From NCBI GenBank assembly GCA_964429265.1, contig CAYSBK010000022.1, positions 1-23,724 of the forward strand: a DNA stretch of 23,724 nucleotides. The letters are read 5' to 3'. Under the pieces are notes generated by a model, which saw only the letters and a list, made by a program, of their open reading frames with translations, ran no database searches and was not told the origin of the DNA. This DNA comes from CAYSBK01 sp964429265. Its GTDB lineage: Bacteria > Planctomycetota > Phycisphaerae > Sedimentisphaerales > Anaerobacaceae. Shown here piece by piece: positions 1 through 6,808 of the stretch. The position numbers were made by a program, and so were the translations under genes. Positions within the stretch are counted from its first letter, which is position 1. Each line of letters starts with the position of its first letter.

Positions 1-256
1 AGGCTTTCCCGTCTGGCGGATTGTGTCATGCACCTTAGGGGGATGTCTTTCGTGTTTTCTTGCATTTGAGTGCCGCGGGTTCCGAGGCGCATTATTGCAG
101 GCCGGGCGGTTGGGTGCGGGCAGTTCAGGCAATCCTGGCGCGCAACTGTCCGGCACCACTGCGTTGCGGGCTCGAACCGGGTATAGTCCCGGCCAAAGGG
201 GCTTTTTGTCTGGCTTTGGCCATAAGACAGGGGGCTGCTGCGGGCAGCCAGGTGAA
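1..256. other. Left-edge non-coding stretch
   Basis: No convincing gene is seen here. The open frames crossing it on the plus strand continue antisense through the well-supported LamG gene and have no family features. It forms the region downstream of the LamG gene on the minus strand and holds two dyads: one at about 233-249 (arms ggctgc/gcagcc) and one at 191-221 (listed separately). The edge may also cut off a neighbouring gene that cannot be seen. Confidence 0.5.
191..221 (-). terminator. Inverted repeat downstream of the LamG gene, possible terminator
   Basis: Perfect 8-nt arms, ggccaaag and ctttggcc, enclose a 15-nt loop about 35 nt past the stop codon of the minus-strand LamG gene. 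No U-tract follows the stem on the minus strand; the only short A/T run lies inside the loop. It could therefore be a weak or Rho-assisted terminator, or only an mRNA 3' end structure. Confidence 0.25.
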
Positions 257-3061
257 TCACATTCTGGTTATCTCGTAGCTGGCAGGTCTTGTTCTGTGCT
301 CTTCAAGCCAGATCACCAGCGACGGCGAGCCATCCGTGTCGGTGACGATTCCCTGGCGAACAGCCGGCCCCGTCTGCCGCAGCGAGCCGTTTGTTTTCAC
401 CGCGGCCTTGGCGGTGCGGCTGCCCCAGTTCTTGATGACAATACACGGATTGACCACCGGCGATTCTTCGGACGCCTCCACCCGGAACCGGATTCTCGAA
501 TCGCCGGCGACCAGCACGTACGCACGCTGGGCCTTGTCATAACCCTCGCTCTTGGCCCCTTCGACATCCGTCAGGGCAGGGGGGTGATTCCACATCCTGG
601 CCAACGGGACCAACGCGGAAATCGGCCCGTCGTTGAAGCCGTAAACCGCCATATTGCCCGGTGTCCGCCGCGCAGCCCCAAGCGCCGCATGGGTCAACCG
701 GTCTGCCGCCACGGCGAATCGTCCGTCGGATGGCAGCAGCGACACCGGCCAGTGGTTCCAGGGACCGGCAAACGGGTCCTCGGTATACGGCGACTGCTCG
801 TCCGCGCCCCACGGATTGATGCGCGGAAATTCCTGGAAAATAAGGAAGACTTTGTACTTTGACTTGAAGTTCACTTGCTCGATGCAGGCCTCGGTCAGCG
901 TGTTCTTCGGGACGCCTCGAGGCAACTGCCAGGTCAGATCCAGGGTCCGGCCGGAAAGATCAGCCACGGAAAGTGCCTGTAGATGAACGTTGTCCAGGCA
1001 GGTTGTCCCCGGTTCGCTGAAGAATTGGACGTCCTGCCAGCTCTCGCTGCCCCGGCGATAATGAACCCGTCGCACGCCTGTGCCGTCCGGATAGATAGTG
1101 TGGTATTCGTCCGTCCAATGCAGCGGATGCGTAAACACATAACCCACGTCGGCCGACGAGTAACGCCAGTGCAGAACAACCCGCGCGTCCGTGTTTTCGA
1201 TCACACGAATGTAACAGTGGCGGCAATCTTTATCGGCCATGTGTTCCGCGCAGCCGTGTGGCCCGCCCGTCTCGGTGCTCTGATCTTCCATCCATTTGTT
1301 GTTTTCGGTCACCCAGCCGGCGCCCAGGTTGGCTCCGCGCCAGTACACCACGCTCGTGGGCATCTTGTCGAATTTGACCACCACGTCGGGATAGGGACTG
1401 GTGCGCCACATATTGTCCCACAACTCGTGGTATTGAAGCCGGGTGTAGCTCGCGCCGAAACTCCCCGATGGACCGGTCCTGCCCGGCAGAACCCGCACGG
1501 CCAGGTCCGGCACCTTACGCAGTACACTCGAGGGCTTCAGGTATTCATAGGATTCGAGAATCTGCCTCGGCGTCAATGCCACCGTGTATATCTTCACCTC
1601 GTCTATCAGTCCCTCGATGCCGTAAATCGTCGGCAGGTGATTTCGCGGCCCGCGTACCGGGTCGGTCGCCCGGCCCTGCCGGTTGTTCAGCCCGATCAGA
1701 AGGTCCGTATCGGGAAGCCTTACCGTTCCCGAAGCTTGCGCTGCGCCAGCTTGCCGGCCATCGACGTAGATGCGCAGGAAACCATCACCATAAGTGGCCG
1801 CCACGTGAGTCCACCTGTACAACTCCAATTTCTCGGCTGCCTTGACCTGTCTGCCGTTGACCATGAAGACCGGATAGCCGTAGGCGTCGATGCCGAGATA
1901 ATAGCCGATGCCATCCCTCTTGACCTTATCGGCCTGCCGGGTCTTTGAGTAGGGCCCCGGCTGTATCAACGAATGGTGTACAAGCGGAGCCCAGTTCCAC
2001 GGATAGGCGCCCAGAGCTACCCACGCCTCCACCGACACCGCGTCTTCGACGGCCGGGGCATGCGAGCCTGAATGGACCACCTTCGAGAAATAACCGTCGA
2101 ATGCCAGGGCCGTCCCCGAAACACCCCGTTTCCACAAGCTTCGGTTGCCGGCGATTGTGCAGTCACGTCCGGAACACTGTTCCACCGTAATGTCTTTGCG
2201 TTCGTAGGCACGGCTGGTCAGACCTTCATCAAATCTCCACCATGCTGCCGGTTCGACGACCGAAACCGCCTTCACCGGCGAGCCTCGCACGGCATCGGCC
2301 GGCTTCCTCGACAGAAAAGCCTTCCTGGTCGAGATCATTTCAATACCGCCATCCGTCAGTCGCAGCCGTTGGATGGTTCTGTTGTTCGGGTCCTCATAAT
2401 CATCCAGCTTTTCACACGCCTGGCGGACCGTGCGCGTCAGCAGGCCATCTGGTGTAATCCTGAACAACTCGTGGACCGCGCCCCTGAGCCCATCTGGTTC
2501 AGCGACGTCAGGCAGATATCGCCAGTGTATCAGCACGTGGTTCGGTTCGTCCTCGATCAGACGCACGTAACAGTAAAGACAGGCCACATCCTTCTGGCGG
2601 GGGACAAGTTCATCCACGAACCACCTGCCTTTTTCGGTCTGCCAGAAAGGCCGGTAGCCGAACTCCCGGCTGAAAATGAACCGGCCGGTGTTTCCCAGGT
2701 TCACCACCAGGTCGGCGTGTGGGCCGGTCAGGGTCTTGCCTTTCAGATTTTTCAAATCATCCAGACTTTTACCTTCCTTTTTCATCACTTCAAGATACCC
2801 CGGCATAGCTTTGGCTGCCTGCCGGAGGTCAATTGTGTAATCAAGTCGTGTGTGGTAAGCGAAAAAAGCCGCGGAAGAACCGGTATCGCCGGATTGCGGA
2901 CTGCCCGGTGCGGTGCTGGTAAGCAAACAGAAGACCGTCAGGACCATAAGGGCCTGGGGGAGTTTGAACGAATTCGGTTTGAACAATCTCATGACTGCAG
3001 CTTGCCTCGTATTGAAAGAACCAACACCTTTGGTAACGCGTGTATTAACGTCGCTGCCCAT
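257..3061 (-). CDS. Exported LamG-domain protein with duplicated Cys-x-x-Cys module
   Basis: A 934-residue protein with an N-terminal hydrophobic segment (about 36-52, followed by APGSPQSG) that looks like a signal peptide behind an unusually long basic N-region. Residues about 268-505 form a LamG/concanavalin-like fold: 'WWRFDEG', 'FDGYFSKVVHSGS', 'SVEAWV', 'WTHVAATYDG'-like 'WTHVAATYGDG', 'IYVDGRQ', and the closing 'GLIDEVKIYTVALTPRQI'. Such folds usually bind glycans or support carbohydrate-active enzymes. It is flanked by two related modules (about 66-240 and 536-700), each with a CxxC and an 'HWRY' block: 'CLYCYVRLIE' at 161-170 and 'CRHCYIRVIE' at 613-622. ATG at 3061 is chosen because an AGGAG lies 9 nt upstream; Met24 (2992), just before the signal-like segment, is the alternative. 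No enzyme active site is recognised, so the function is unknown, probably surface or periplasmic. Confidence 0.85.
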   Translation of the reverse strand: MGSDVNTRVTKGVGSFNTRQAAVMRLFKPNSFKLPQALMVLTVFCLLTSTAPGSPQSGDTGSSAAFFAYHTRLDYTIDLRQAAKAMPGYLEVMKKEGKSLDDLKNLKGKTLTGPHADLVVNLGNTGRFIFSREFGYRPFWQTEKGRWFVDELVPRQKDVACLYCYVRLIEDEPNHVLIHWRYLPDVAEPDGLRGAVHELFRITPDGLLTRTVRQACEKLDDYEDPNNRTIQRLRLTDGGIEMISTRKAFLSRKPADAVRGSPVKAVSVVEPAAWWRFDEGLTSRAYERKDITVEQCSGRDCTIAGNRSLWKRGVSGTALAFDGYFSKVVHSGSHAPAVEDAVSVEAWVALGAYPWNWAPLVHHSLIQPGPYSKTRQADKVKRDGIGYYLGIDAYGYPVFMVNGRQVKAAEKLELYRWTHVAATYGDGFLRIYVDGRQAGAAQASGTVRLPDTDLLIGLNNRQGRATDPVRGPRNHLPTIYGIEGLIDEVKIYTVALTPRQILESYEYLKPSSVLRKVPDLAVRVLPGRTGPSGSFGASYTRLQYHELWDNMWRTSPYPDVVVKFDKMPTSVVYWRGANLGAGWVTENNKWMEDQSTETGGPHGCAEHMADKDCRHCYIRVIENTDARVVLHWRYSSADVGYVFTHPLHWTDEYHTIYPDGTGVRRVHYRRGSESWQDVQFFSEPGTTCLDNVHLQALSVADLSGRTLDLTWQLPRGVPKNTLTEACIEQVNFKSKYKVFLIFQEFPRINPWGADEQSPYTEDPFAGPWNHWPVSLLPSDGRFAVAADRLTHAALGAARRTPGNMAVYGFNDGPISALVPLARMWNHPPALTDVEGAKSEGYDKAQRAYVLVAGDSRIRFRVEASEESPVVNPCIVIKNWGSRTAKAAVKTNGSLRQTGPAVRQGIVTDTDGSPSLVIWLEEHRTRPASYEITRM

Positions 3062-3083
3062 GGCAAATTACTCCTGTAATTTG

Positions 3084-3112
3084 ATTAAAAAAGGCTACAA
3101 TCAATCTTACAA
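3084..3112 (-). promoter_or_regulatory. Putative sigma70-type promoter of the LamG gene
   Basis: On the minus strand TTGTAA (3107-3112) and TTTAAT (3084-3089) are separated by exactly 17 nt. A start near 3077 would give a leader of about 16 nt containing the AGGAG and the ATG at 3061. The fit of all three elements is the support; the -35 matches the consensus at 4 of 6 bases. Confidence 0.4.
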
Positions 3113-3443
3113 AAGGTGCCGCCATTAGCAAGCTGAAATTTATCCGGTAGAGTTCTATTCGACGATCTGTTGCTCGGTTGAAAATCTTGTGCCCTGGTTG
3201 CTTTGCCGCGCGTTTCGCTGTCCAGCAAGCAGCCGGCAGCGACCGAAACCGACGGCGAAAAGCCTGTTGTGGATGTTTCAAGGGCGGAAGCAAAACGACT
3301 TGGGGTCAGACTTGCAGCAAATGCTGGGAAAACGTCGGATTCTATAAGACGCAATAAGACAAGAGCCGCTGATATTCACGCGGCGTCACCAACTGCGAAA
3401 ATCCTGTCTAACGCCTCAACAACGCGTTCTCAGTTCAAGAAAC
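3113..3443. other. Intergenic stretch without a supported gene
   Basis: This stretch between the LamG promoter and the 3' end of the tRNA-Ser gene has short open frames on both strands, but none has a ribosome binding site or recognisable family features. The plus-strand frame beginning at 3203 runs into the tRNA gene and ends in the well-known spurious 'GRDSNPR' peptide, the antisense of a tRNA T-arm. No strong terminator hairpin was found just past the tRNA. Confidence 0.5.
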
Positions 3444-3530
3444 GGAGAGGGCGGGATTCGAACCCGCGGTAGGGACAAGCCCTACACAGCCTTTCCAAGG
3501 CTGCTCGATAAGCCACTCCGACACCTCTCC
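3444..3530 (-). tRNA. tRNA-Ser(GGA)
   Basis: An 87-nt class II tRNA on the minus strand. The acceptor stem GGAGAGG/CCTCTCC is perfect. The anticodon arm CAGCC-TTGGAAA-GGCTG carries anticodon GGA (plus-strand positions 3494-3496), decoding UCC/UCU serine codons. A long variable arm (TAGGG-CTTG-TCCCTA type) identifies serine, and the T-arm is GCGGG-TTCGAAT-CCCGC. The 3' CCA is not encoded and must be added after transcription. Confidence 0.96.
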
Positions 3531-3542
3531 AGAGCAGGCCTG

Positions 3543-3571
3543 AAAATAGCTGCGCCGGCGCCGTTTTGCAA
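3543..3571 (-). promoter_or_regulatory. Putative promoter of tRNA-Ser
   Basis: On the minus strand TTGCAA (3566-3571) and TATTTT (3543-3548) are 17 nt apart. The -10 element ends 12 nt before the mature tRNA 5' end at 3530, which fits a short RNase P leader. Both hexamers are 4-of-6 matches. Confidence 0.4.
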
Positions 3572-3572
3572 C

Positions 3573-3601
3573 TTATAATTTCTTTCGGCCGGCTGTATAA
3601 T
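3573..3601 (+). promoter_or_regulatory. Putative promoter of the small membrane protein gene
   Basis: A perfect TATAAT (3596-3601) has a weak -35 (ttataa, 3573-3578) 17 nt upstream. It is divergent from, and interleaved with, the tRNA-Ser promoter. A start near 3608 would leave a leader of about 120 nt before the ATG at 3729. Confidence 0.35.
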
Positions 3602-3728
3602 GATGTGTGCCCGTGGCGGATACACCGGGATGCTCTCCGAACCTGCCGTTGTCACGGGCAAACGACCTGCAGCGGTTGCGGGTCGAAAAAGAACCTGCAA
3701 TTGCGATTTCATCTGAAGGGAACTGCGG

Positions 3729-4133
3729 ATGCGTGGACTGAAAATCTGTCTGTGGATAACCGGTATCCTGTGCCTGCTGGCGGTCTTCGGGTTATTCCTG
3801 CCGCGGTCGTCGCTGGAAGCCATTGCGGGGCTGTTCGGCGTCGAGAAACTGCCGGATTCACCCGTGTTCCTGTACGCGGTCCGTGCCTTCTCGGCCACGT
3901 ATGCCGCGATTGGATTGTTTTACGTGATACTGGCACTGCAGCCGACCCGCTTCGGTGTAATGGTCCCATTCTCAGGCTTTGCCGCCGCGTTTGTCGGAAT
4001 TGTCTGCGGCATAACGGGACTGGCGGTAAGAATGCCCGTCGCCTGGTTTCTCGGCGATTTCCTGTCCTGCACCATCCTGGGTGTTCTAATCCTGGTGTTC
4101 TGGCGAAAAAGCAAGCAGGCGTCTGCACATTGA
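3729..4133 (+). CDS. Small integral membrane protein of unknown function
   Basis: A 134-residue hydrophobic protein with about four membrane-spanning segments: roughly 4-25 ('CLWITGILCLLAVFGLFL'), 46-69 ('VFLYAVRAFSATYAAIGLFYVI'-like stretch), 76-100, and 102-125, with a charged C-terminus 'WRKSKQ'. An AAGGG lies about 8 nt before the ATG and supports this start. The layout resembles small four-helix inner-membrane families of the DUF4345 kind, but no diagnostic motif was recognised and the assignment is not made. It stands alone between the divergent tRNA and the radical SAM gene, with about 280 nt separating it from the latter. Confidence 0.7.
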   Translation: MRGLKICLWITGILCLLAVFGLFLPRSSLEAIAGLFGVEKLPDSPVFLYAVRAFSATYAAIGLFYVILALQPTRFGVMVPFSGFAAAFVGIVCGITGLAVRMPVAWFLGDFLSCTILGVLILVFWRKSKQASAH

Positions 4134-4417
4134 CGTGTACAACCCGCCGCTGTCGTCCCGCCCGACCGGACTGGAGGCCGGACGGATTTGCCGCTATGAA
4201 TGAGTACGAGTTTTTTCTTGCTTTTTCCCACAATCGGCGACCATAATGTCACCGGCAGATGTCCGAGCCGAAGGTCTTGTTAAGTTCGGCAACACCGGCG
4301 AAGTGAGGGATGAAGATAGCAGGCCGACGAATAGTAATTGCGATATTCGGTTGATTAAAGCAGTACCGGGCAAAAAAAGACCAGGAACAAACCCATAGTC
4401 ATAGGTGAACGTGCCCC
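4134..4417 (+). other. Intergenic leader region of the radical SAM gene
   Basis: No gene is seen. A dyad gccgaa...ttcggc (4267-4290, 12-nt loop) lies about 130 nt before the radical SAM start. A weak promoter-like pair (TTGCTT, then CATAAT 18 nt later, about 4219-4248) could drive that gene. No riboswitch consensus, including a cobalamin B12-box, could be recognised by eye. Confidence 0.3.
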
Positions 4418-5827
4418 ATGCGACTCTATCTGATCAATCCATCAAATCCGCTTGTCAGCGTCGTCAAAGTCAACAGGAGTCGATGGAACCGTTACCGTGT
4501 GTGGAAACCGCTGAGCCTTATGGTTCTGGCCGGGCTGACCAGCCCACAGTGGGAAGTCACGATTGTGGACGAGAACCTCGGCGTGCCGAACTATCAGGCG
4601 ATGCCCCGGCCTGACCTGGTGGGTATTACCGCCTTCACCTCACAGGTCAACCGCGCTTACGAAGTGGCCAACTACTTCCGGAGCACCGGTGTGCCCGTCG
4701 TTATGGGCGGCATTCATGCAACGATGTGCCTGGACGAGGCCCTCAGTTATGTGGATTCGGTAGTGACGGGGGAAGCCGAGGCCATATGGCCGCAGGTTCT
4801 GGAGGACGCACGGCGAGGCAGCCTTAAGCCCCGGTATGACGGCGGGCTTGCCGAGATGAAGGATATACCCCTGGCGCGTCACGACCTGCTGGCCGGCAGG
4901 TACGCCTTCGGAGCCATTCAAACCACGCGCGGCTGTCCCTTGAACTGCAGCTTCTGCAGCGTCACGGCGTTCAACGGTGCCCGCTACCGGCAGCGTCCCA
5001 TTGCTGATGTTGTCCGGGAATTCCGATTGATCCGTGAGAAACGTGTTCTGGTTGTGGACGACAACCTCATCGGTACTCGCCGTGAACACATCGCCCGCGC
5101 CAAGGATATGTTCCGCGCCATGGCACGGGCGAACCTGCGAAAGCAGTGGATTGCCCAGGTCACGATCAACTTCGCCGATGACGAAGAACTCCTGGCATTG
5201 GCCGCGAAGGCCGGCTGTAGAGGCGTCTTCATCGGCTTTGAATCGCCCTCGGCGGAAGGGCTTGTGCAGGTCGGCAAGAAAATCAACCTTCTCAGGGGCA
5301 GCGATTTCCGTGCCTCCGTACAGCGCATCCAACGCCACAGAATTCTCGTAGTGGGTTCCTTTATCATCGGTCTGGACGTAGACGAGCCGGGCATTGGCAA
5401 GTGCATCGCTGAGGCGGCCTGCCGGTACGGCCTGGACTACTTGAACGTCCTGTTTTTGACTCCCCTGCCCGGCACGCGCCTGTGGGAGCAGATGTCATCG
5501 CAGGACCGCATCGCTCTCGATAAATTCCCCGAAGACTGGAAATATTACACGCTGACCTTCCCGGTAGCCCGACATAAGCATCTGTCTCTGGACGACGTCA
5601 TCGAGGAGATGACCTGCTGCGAGCGAAACTTCTATTCCCTGCCGCGGATTCTGGGCAGGGTGTGGCGGAACCTGTGGCGATGCCGCAGCCCGTTGTTCAC
5701 GCTGGTGGGGAATATGTCGTACAGAAGCAATTTGCGGCTCAACTGTGAAACATACCCCGACTTCAGGCGCCGCAATAACGAAAGATTCAGGGCTGCAAAA
5801 GCACTCGTAACCACTGGTGAGGCCTGA
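4418..5827 (+). CDS. Cobalamin-type (class B-like) radical SAM enzyme, substrate unknown
   Basis: A 469-residue protein. Residues about 1-135 form a B12-binding-like Rossmann domain: 'LYLINP' at the start, 'TIVDEN', 'DLVGITAFTSQ', and the family hallmark 'VVMGGIHAT' at 94-102. Residues about 165-380 form a radical SAM barrel with the cluster motif 'TTRGCPLNCSFCSV' (Cys173, Cys177, Cys180), then 'VVDDNLIG', 'GVFIGFESPS' and 'FLTPLPGTRLWEQM'. This layout is that of the BchE/HpnP/HpnJ-like group, which methylate or rearrange unactivated carbons. The DxHxxG cobalamin loop of methionine synthase type is not evident, as in many members of this group, so B12 binding is uncertain. An AGGTG 10 nt upstream supports the ATG. 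The next gene, a DUF952 protein, follows by 82 nt and may be co-transcribed. The substrate cannot be inferred from context. Confidence 0.9.
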   Translation: MRLYLINPSNPLVSVVKVNRSRWNRYRVWKPLSLMVLAGLTSPQWEVTIVDENLGVPNYQAMPRPDLVGITAFTSQVNRAYEVANYFRSTGVPVVMGGIHATMCLDEALSYVDSVVTGEAEAIWPQVLEDARRGSLKPRYDGGLAEMKDIPLARHDLLAGRYAFGAIQTTRGCPLNCSFCSVTAFNGARYRQRPIADVVREFRLIREKRVLVVDDNLIGTRREHIARAKDMFRAMARANLRKQWIAQVTINFADDEELLALAAKAGCRGVFIGFESPSAEGLVQVGKKINLLRGSDFRASVQRIQRHRILVVGSFIIGLDVDEPGIGKCIAEAACRYGLDYLNVLFLTPLPGTRLWEQMSSQDRIALDKFPEDWKYYTLTFPVARHKHLSLDDVIEEMTCCERNFYSLPRILGRVWRNLWRCRSPLFTLVGNMSYRSNLRLNCETYPDFRRRNNERFRAAKALVTTGEA

Positions 5828-5909
5828 GTTTCCAAAACAGCCGCTTTTGAGCTTAGGTGAGCCCTTGGATTCTAAGTACGGACGTGGTCCGAAGGCCCAT
5901 CAGGGACGA

Positions 5910-6266
5910 ATGAGTACGATTCTGCACATAACCAAACGCACCCACTGGGACAAGGCTCTTGAGGCCGGCCGTCTTGAAGCCGAAACAGCCGGCGCAAAGG
6001 GCTTCATACACTGTTCGATGCCGCATCAACTCGTTCGCGTTGCAAATTCCTTATTTCGTGGCCAGAACGACCTGGTCCTGCTTGCTATCGACACCGACAG
6101 AGTTGCTTCGGAGATTCGATTCGAAAACCGTCAGGGCGGCAGCGAACTGTTCCCGCATATCCATGGGCCGTTGAACCTGGATGCGGTTAGGTGTGTTTAT
6201 GAATTTCGCCCGGCCGGGGATGGCACGTTTGTACTGCCGCAAGGACTGGCCGCCGATTGCCGCTGA
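5910..6266 (+). CDS. DUF952 family protein
   Basis: A 118-residue protein matching the DUF952 pattern: 'ILHITKRTHWDKALEAG' at the N-terminus, 'KGFIHCSMPHQ' at 30-40, 'LVLLAIDTDRV', and 'SELFPHIHGPLNLDAV' at 78-93. The family consists of small stand-alone proteins with conserved His and Cys/Ser residues; their biochemical role is not established to my knowledge. The ATG at 5910 is chosen because conserved family sequence begins right after it and an AGGGA lies about 5 nt upstream. The in-frame upstream extension to 5817 overlaps the radical SAM gene and has no family resemblance. It faces tadA, whose stop is only 29 bp away. Confidence 0.85.
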   Translation: MSTILHITKRTHWDKALEAGRLEAETAGAKGFIHCSMPHQLVRVANSLFRGQNDLVLLAIDTDRVASEIRFENRQGGSELFPHIHGPLNLDAVRCVYEFRPAGDGTFVLPQGLAADCR

Positions 6267-6295
6267 CAATATCCCAGCGCGAACAAATTGCATAT

Positions 6296-6784
6296 TTATT
6301 GATGCTGGTTCTGTCGGCGCCGGCGGGTAAAGAATTGCTGCAACTGCCGGCGGCATTCTTCAGCAAGAACGCCGCGGGTTACTTCCACGCGATGATTCAG
6401 CCTTCCATCCTGCACGATATTGTACAGTGTCCCGCAGGCACCGGCTTTTGGGTCGTCGCAGCCGTAAACCAGCTGGTCAATCCTTGCCAGCACCAATGCC
6501 CCCGCACACATCGCGCAGGGCTCCAGCGTAACATAAATCGTGCAGCCGTGCAGCCGCCACGTCCCTATCGCCGCCGCCGCCTGCGTCAGCGCGATGATTT
6601 CTGCGTGAGCGGTTGGGTCCTGCAGTTGCTCTCTCTGGTTGTAGGCCTTGCCGATTATCCGGCCGTCATAAACGACAACCGCGCCGATGGGTACGTCGCC
6701 GTTTTCTTCGGCGGTCCTTGCCGCCTCGATGGCCAGCCGCATATAACGTTCGGCCTGCTGACTTTGCGGTGATTCCGAGGGCAT
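6296..6784 (-). CDS. tadA: tRNA-specific adenosine deaminase TadA
   Basis: A 162-residue CDA-fold zinc deaminase that converts wobble adenosine 34 to inosine, chiefly in tRNA-Arg(ACG). The catalytic motifs are intact: 'TAHAEIIAL' with zinc ligand His60 and proton-shuttling Glu62, and 'TLEPCAMCAGALVLARI' with zinc ligands Cys90 and Cys93. Typical TadA flanking blocks are present: 'NGDVPIGAVVV', 'DPKAGACGTL' and 'HRVEVTRGVLAEEC'. Its length is normal for the family. It starts 24 nt after the ligA stop on the same strand, suggesting a two-gene unit. A guanine deaminase is less likely because of the TadA-type 'DPKAGA' segment. Confidence 0.95.
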   Translation of the reverse strand: MPSESPQSQQAERYMRLAIEAARTAEENGDVPIGAVVVYDGRIIGKAYNQREQLQDPTAHAEIIALTQAAAAIGTWRLHGCTIYVTLEPCAMCAGALVLARIDQLVYGCDDPKAGACGTLYNIVQDGRLNHRVEVTRGVLAEECRRQLQQFFTRRRRQNQHQ

Positions 6785-6808
6785 TCTGATTTCAGCCGGT
6801 GACGTTCC

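Noticed and set aside
23..862. 279-codon plus-strand open frame at the left edge
   Set aside because: Most of it is antisense to the LamG gene and its composition is low in hydrophobic residues; no family was recognised.
2072..3079. 335-codon plus-strand open frame
   Set aside because: It is antisense to the LamG protein, with no signal peptide, motif or ribosome site.
3203..3472. Plus-strand open frame of 89 codons ending in 'GRDSNPR'
   Set aside because: Its end is the antisense of the tRNA-Ser T-arm, a classic false ORF; there is no ribosome site and no family features.
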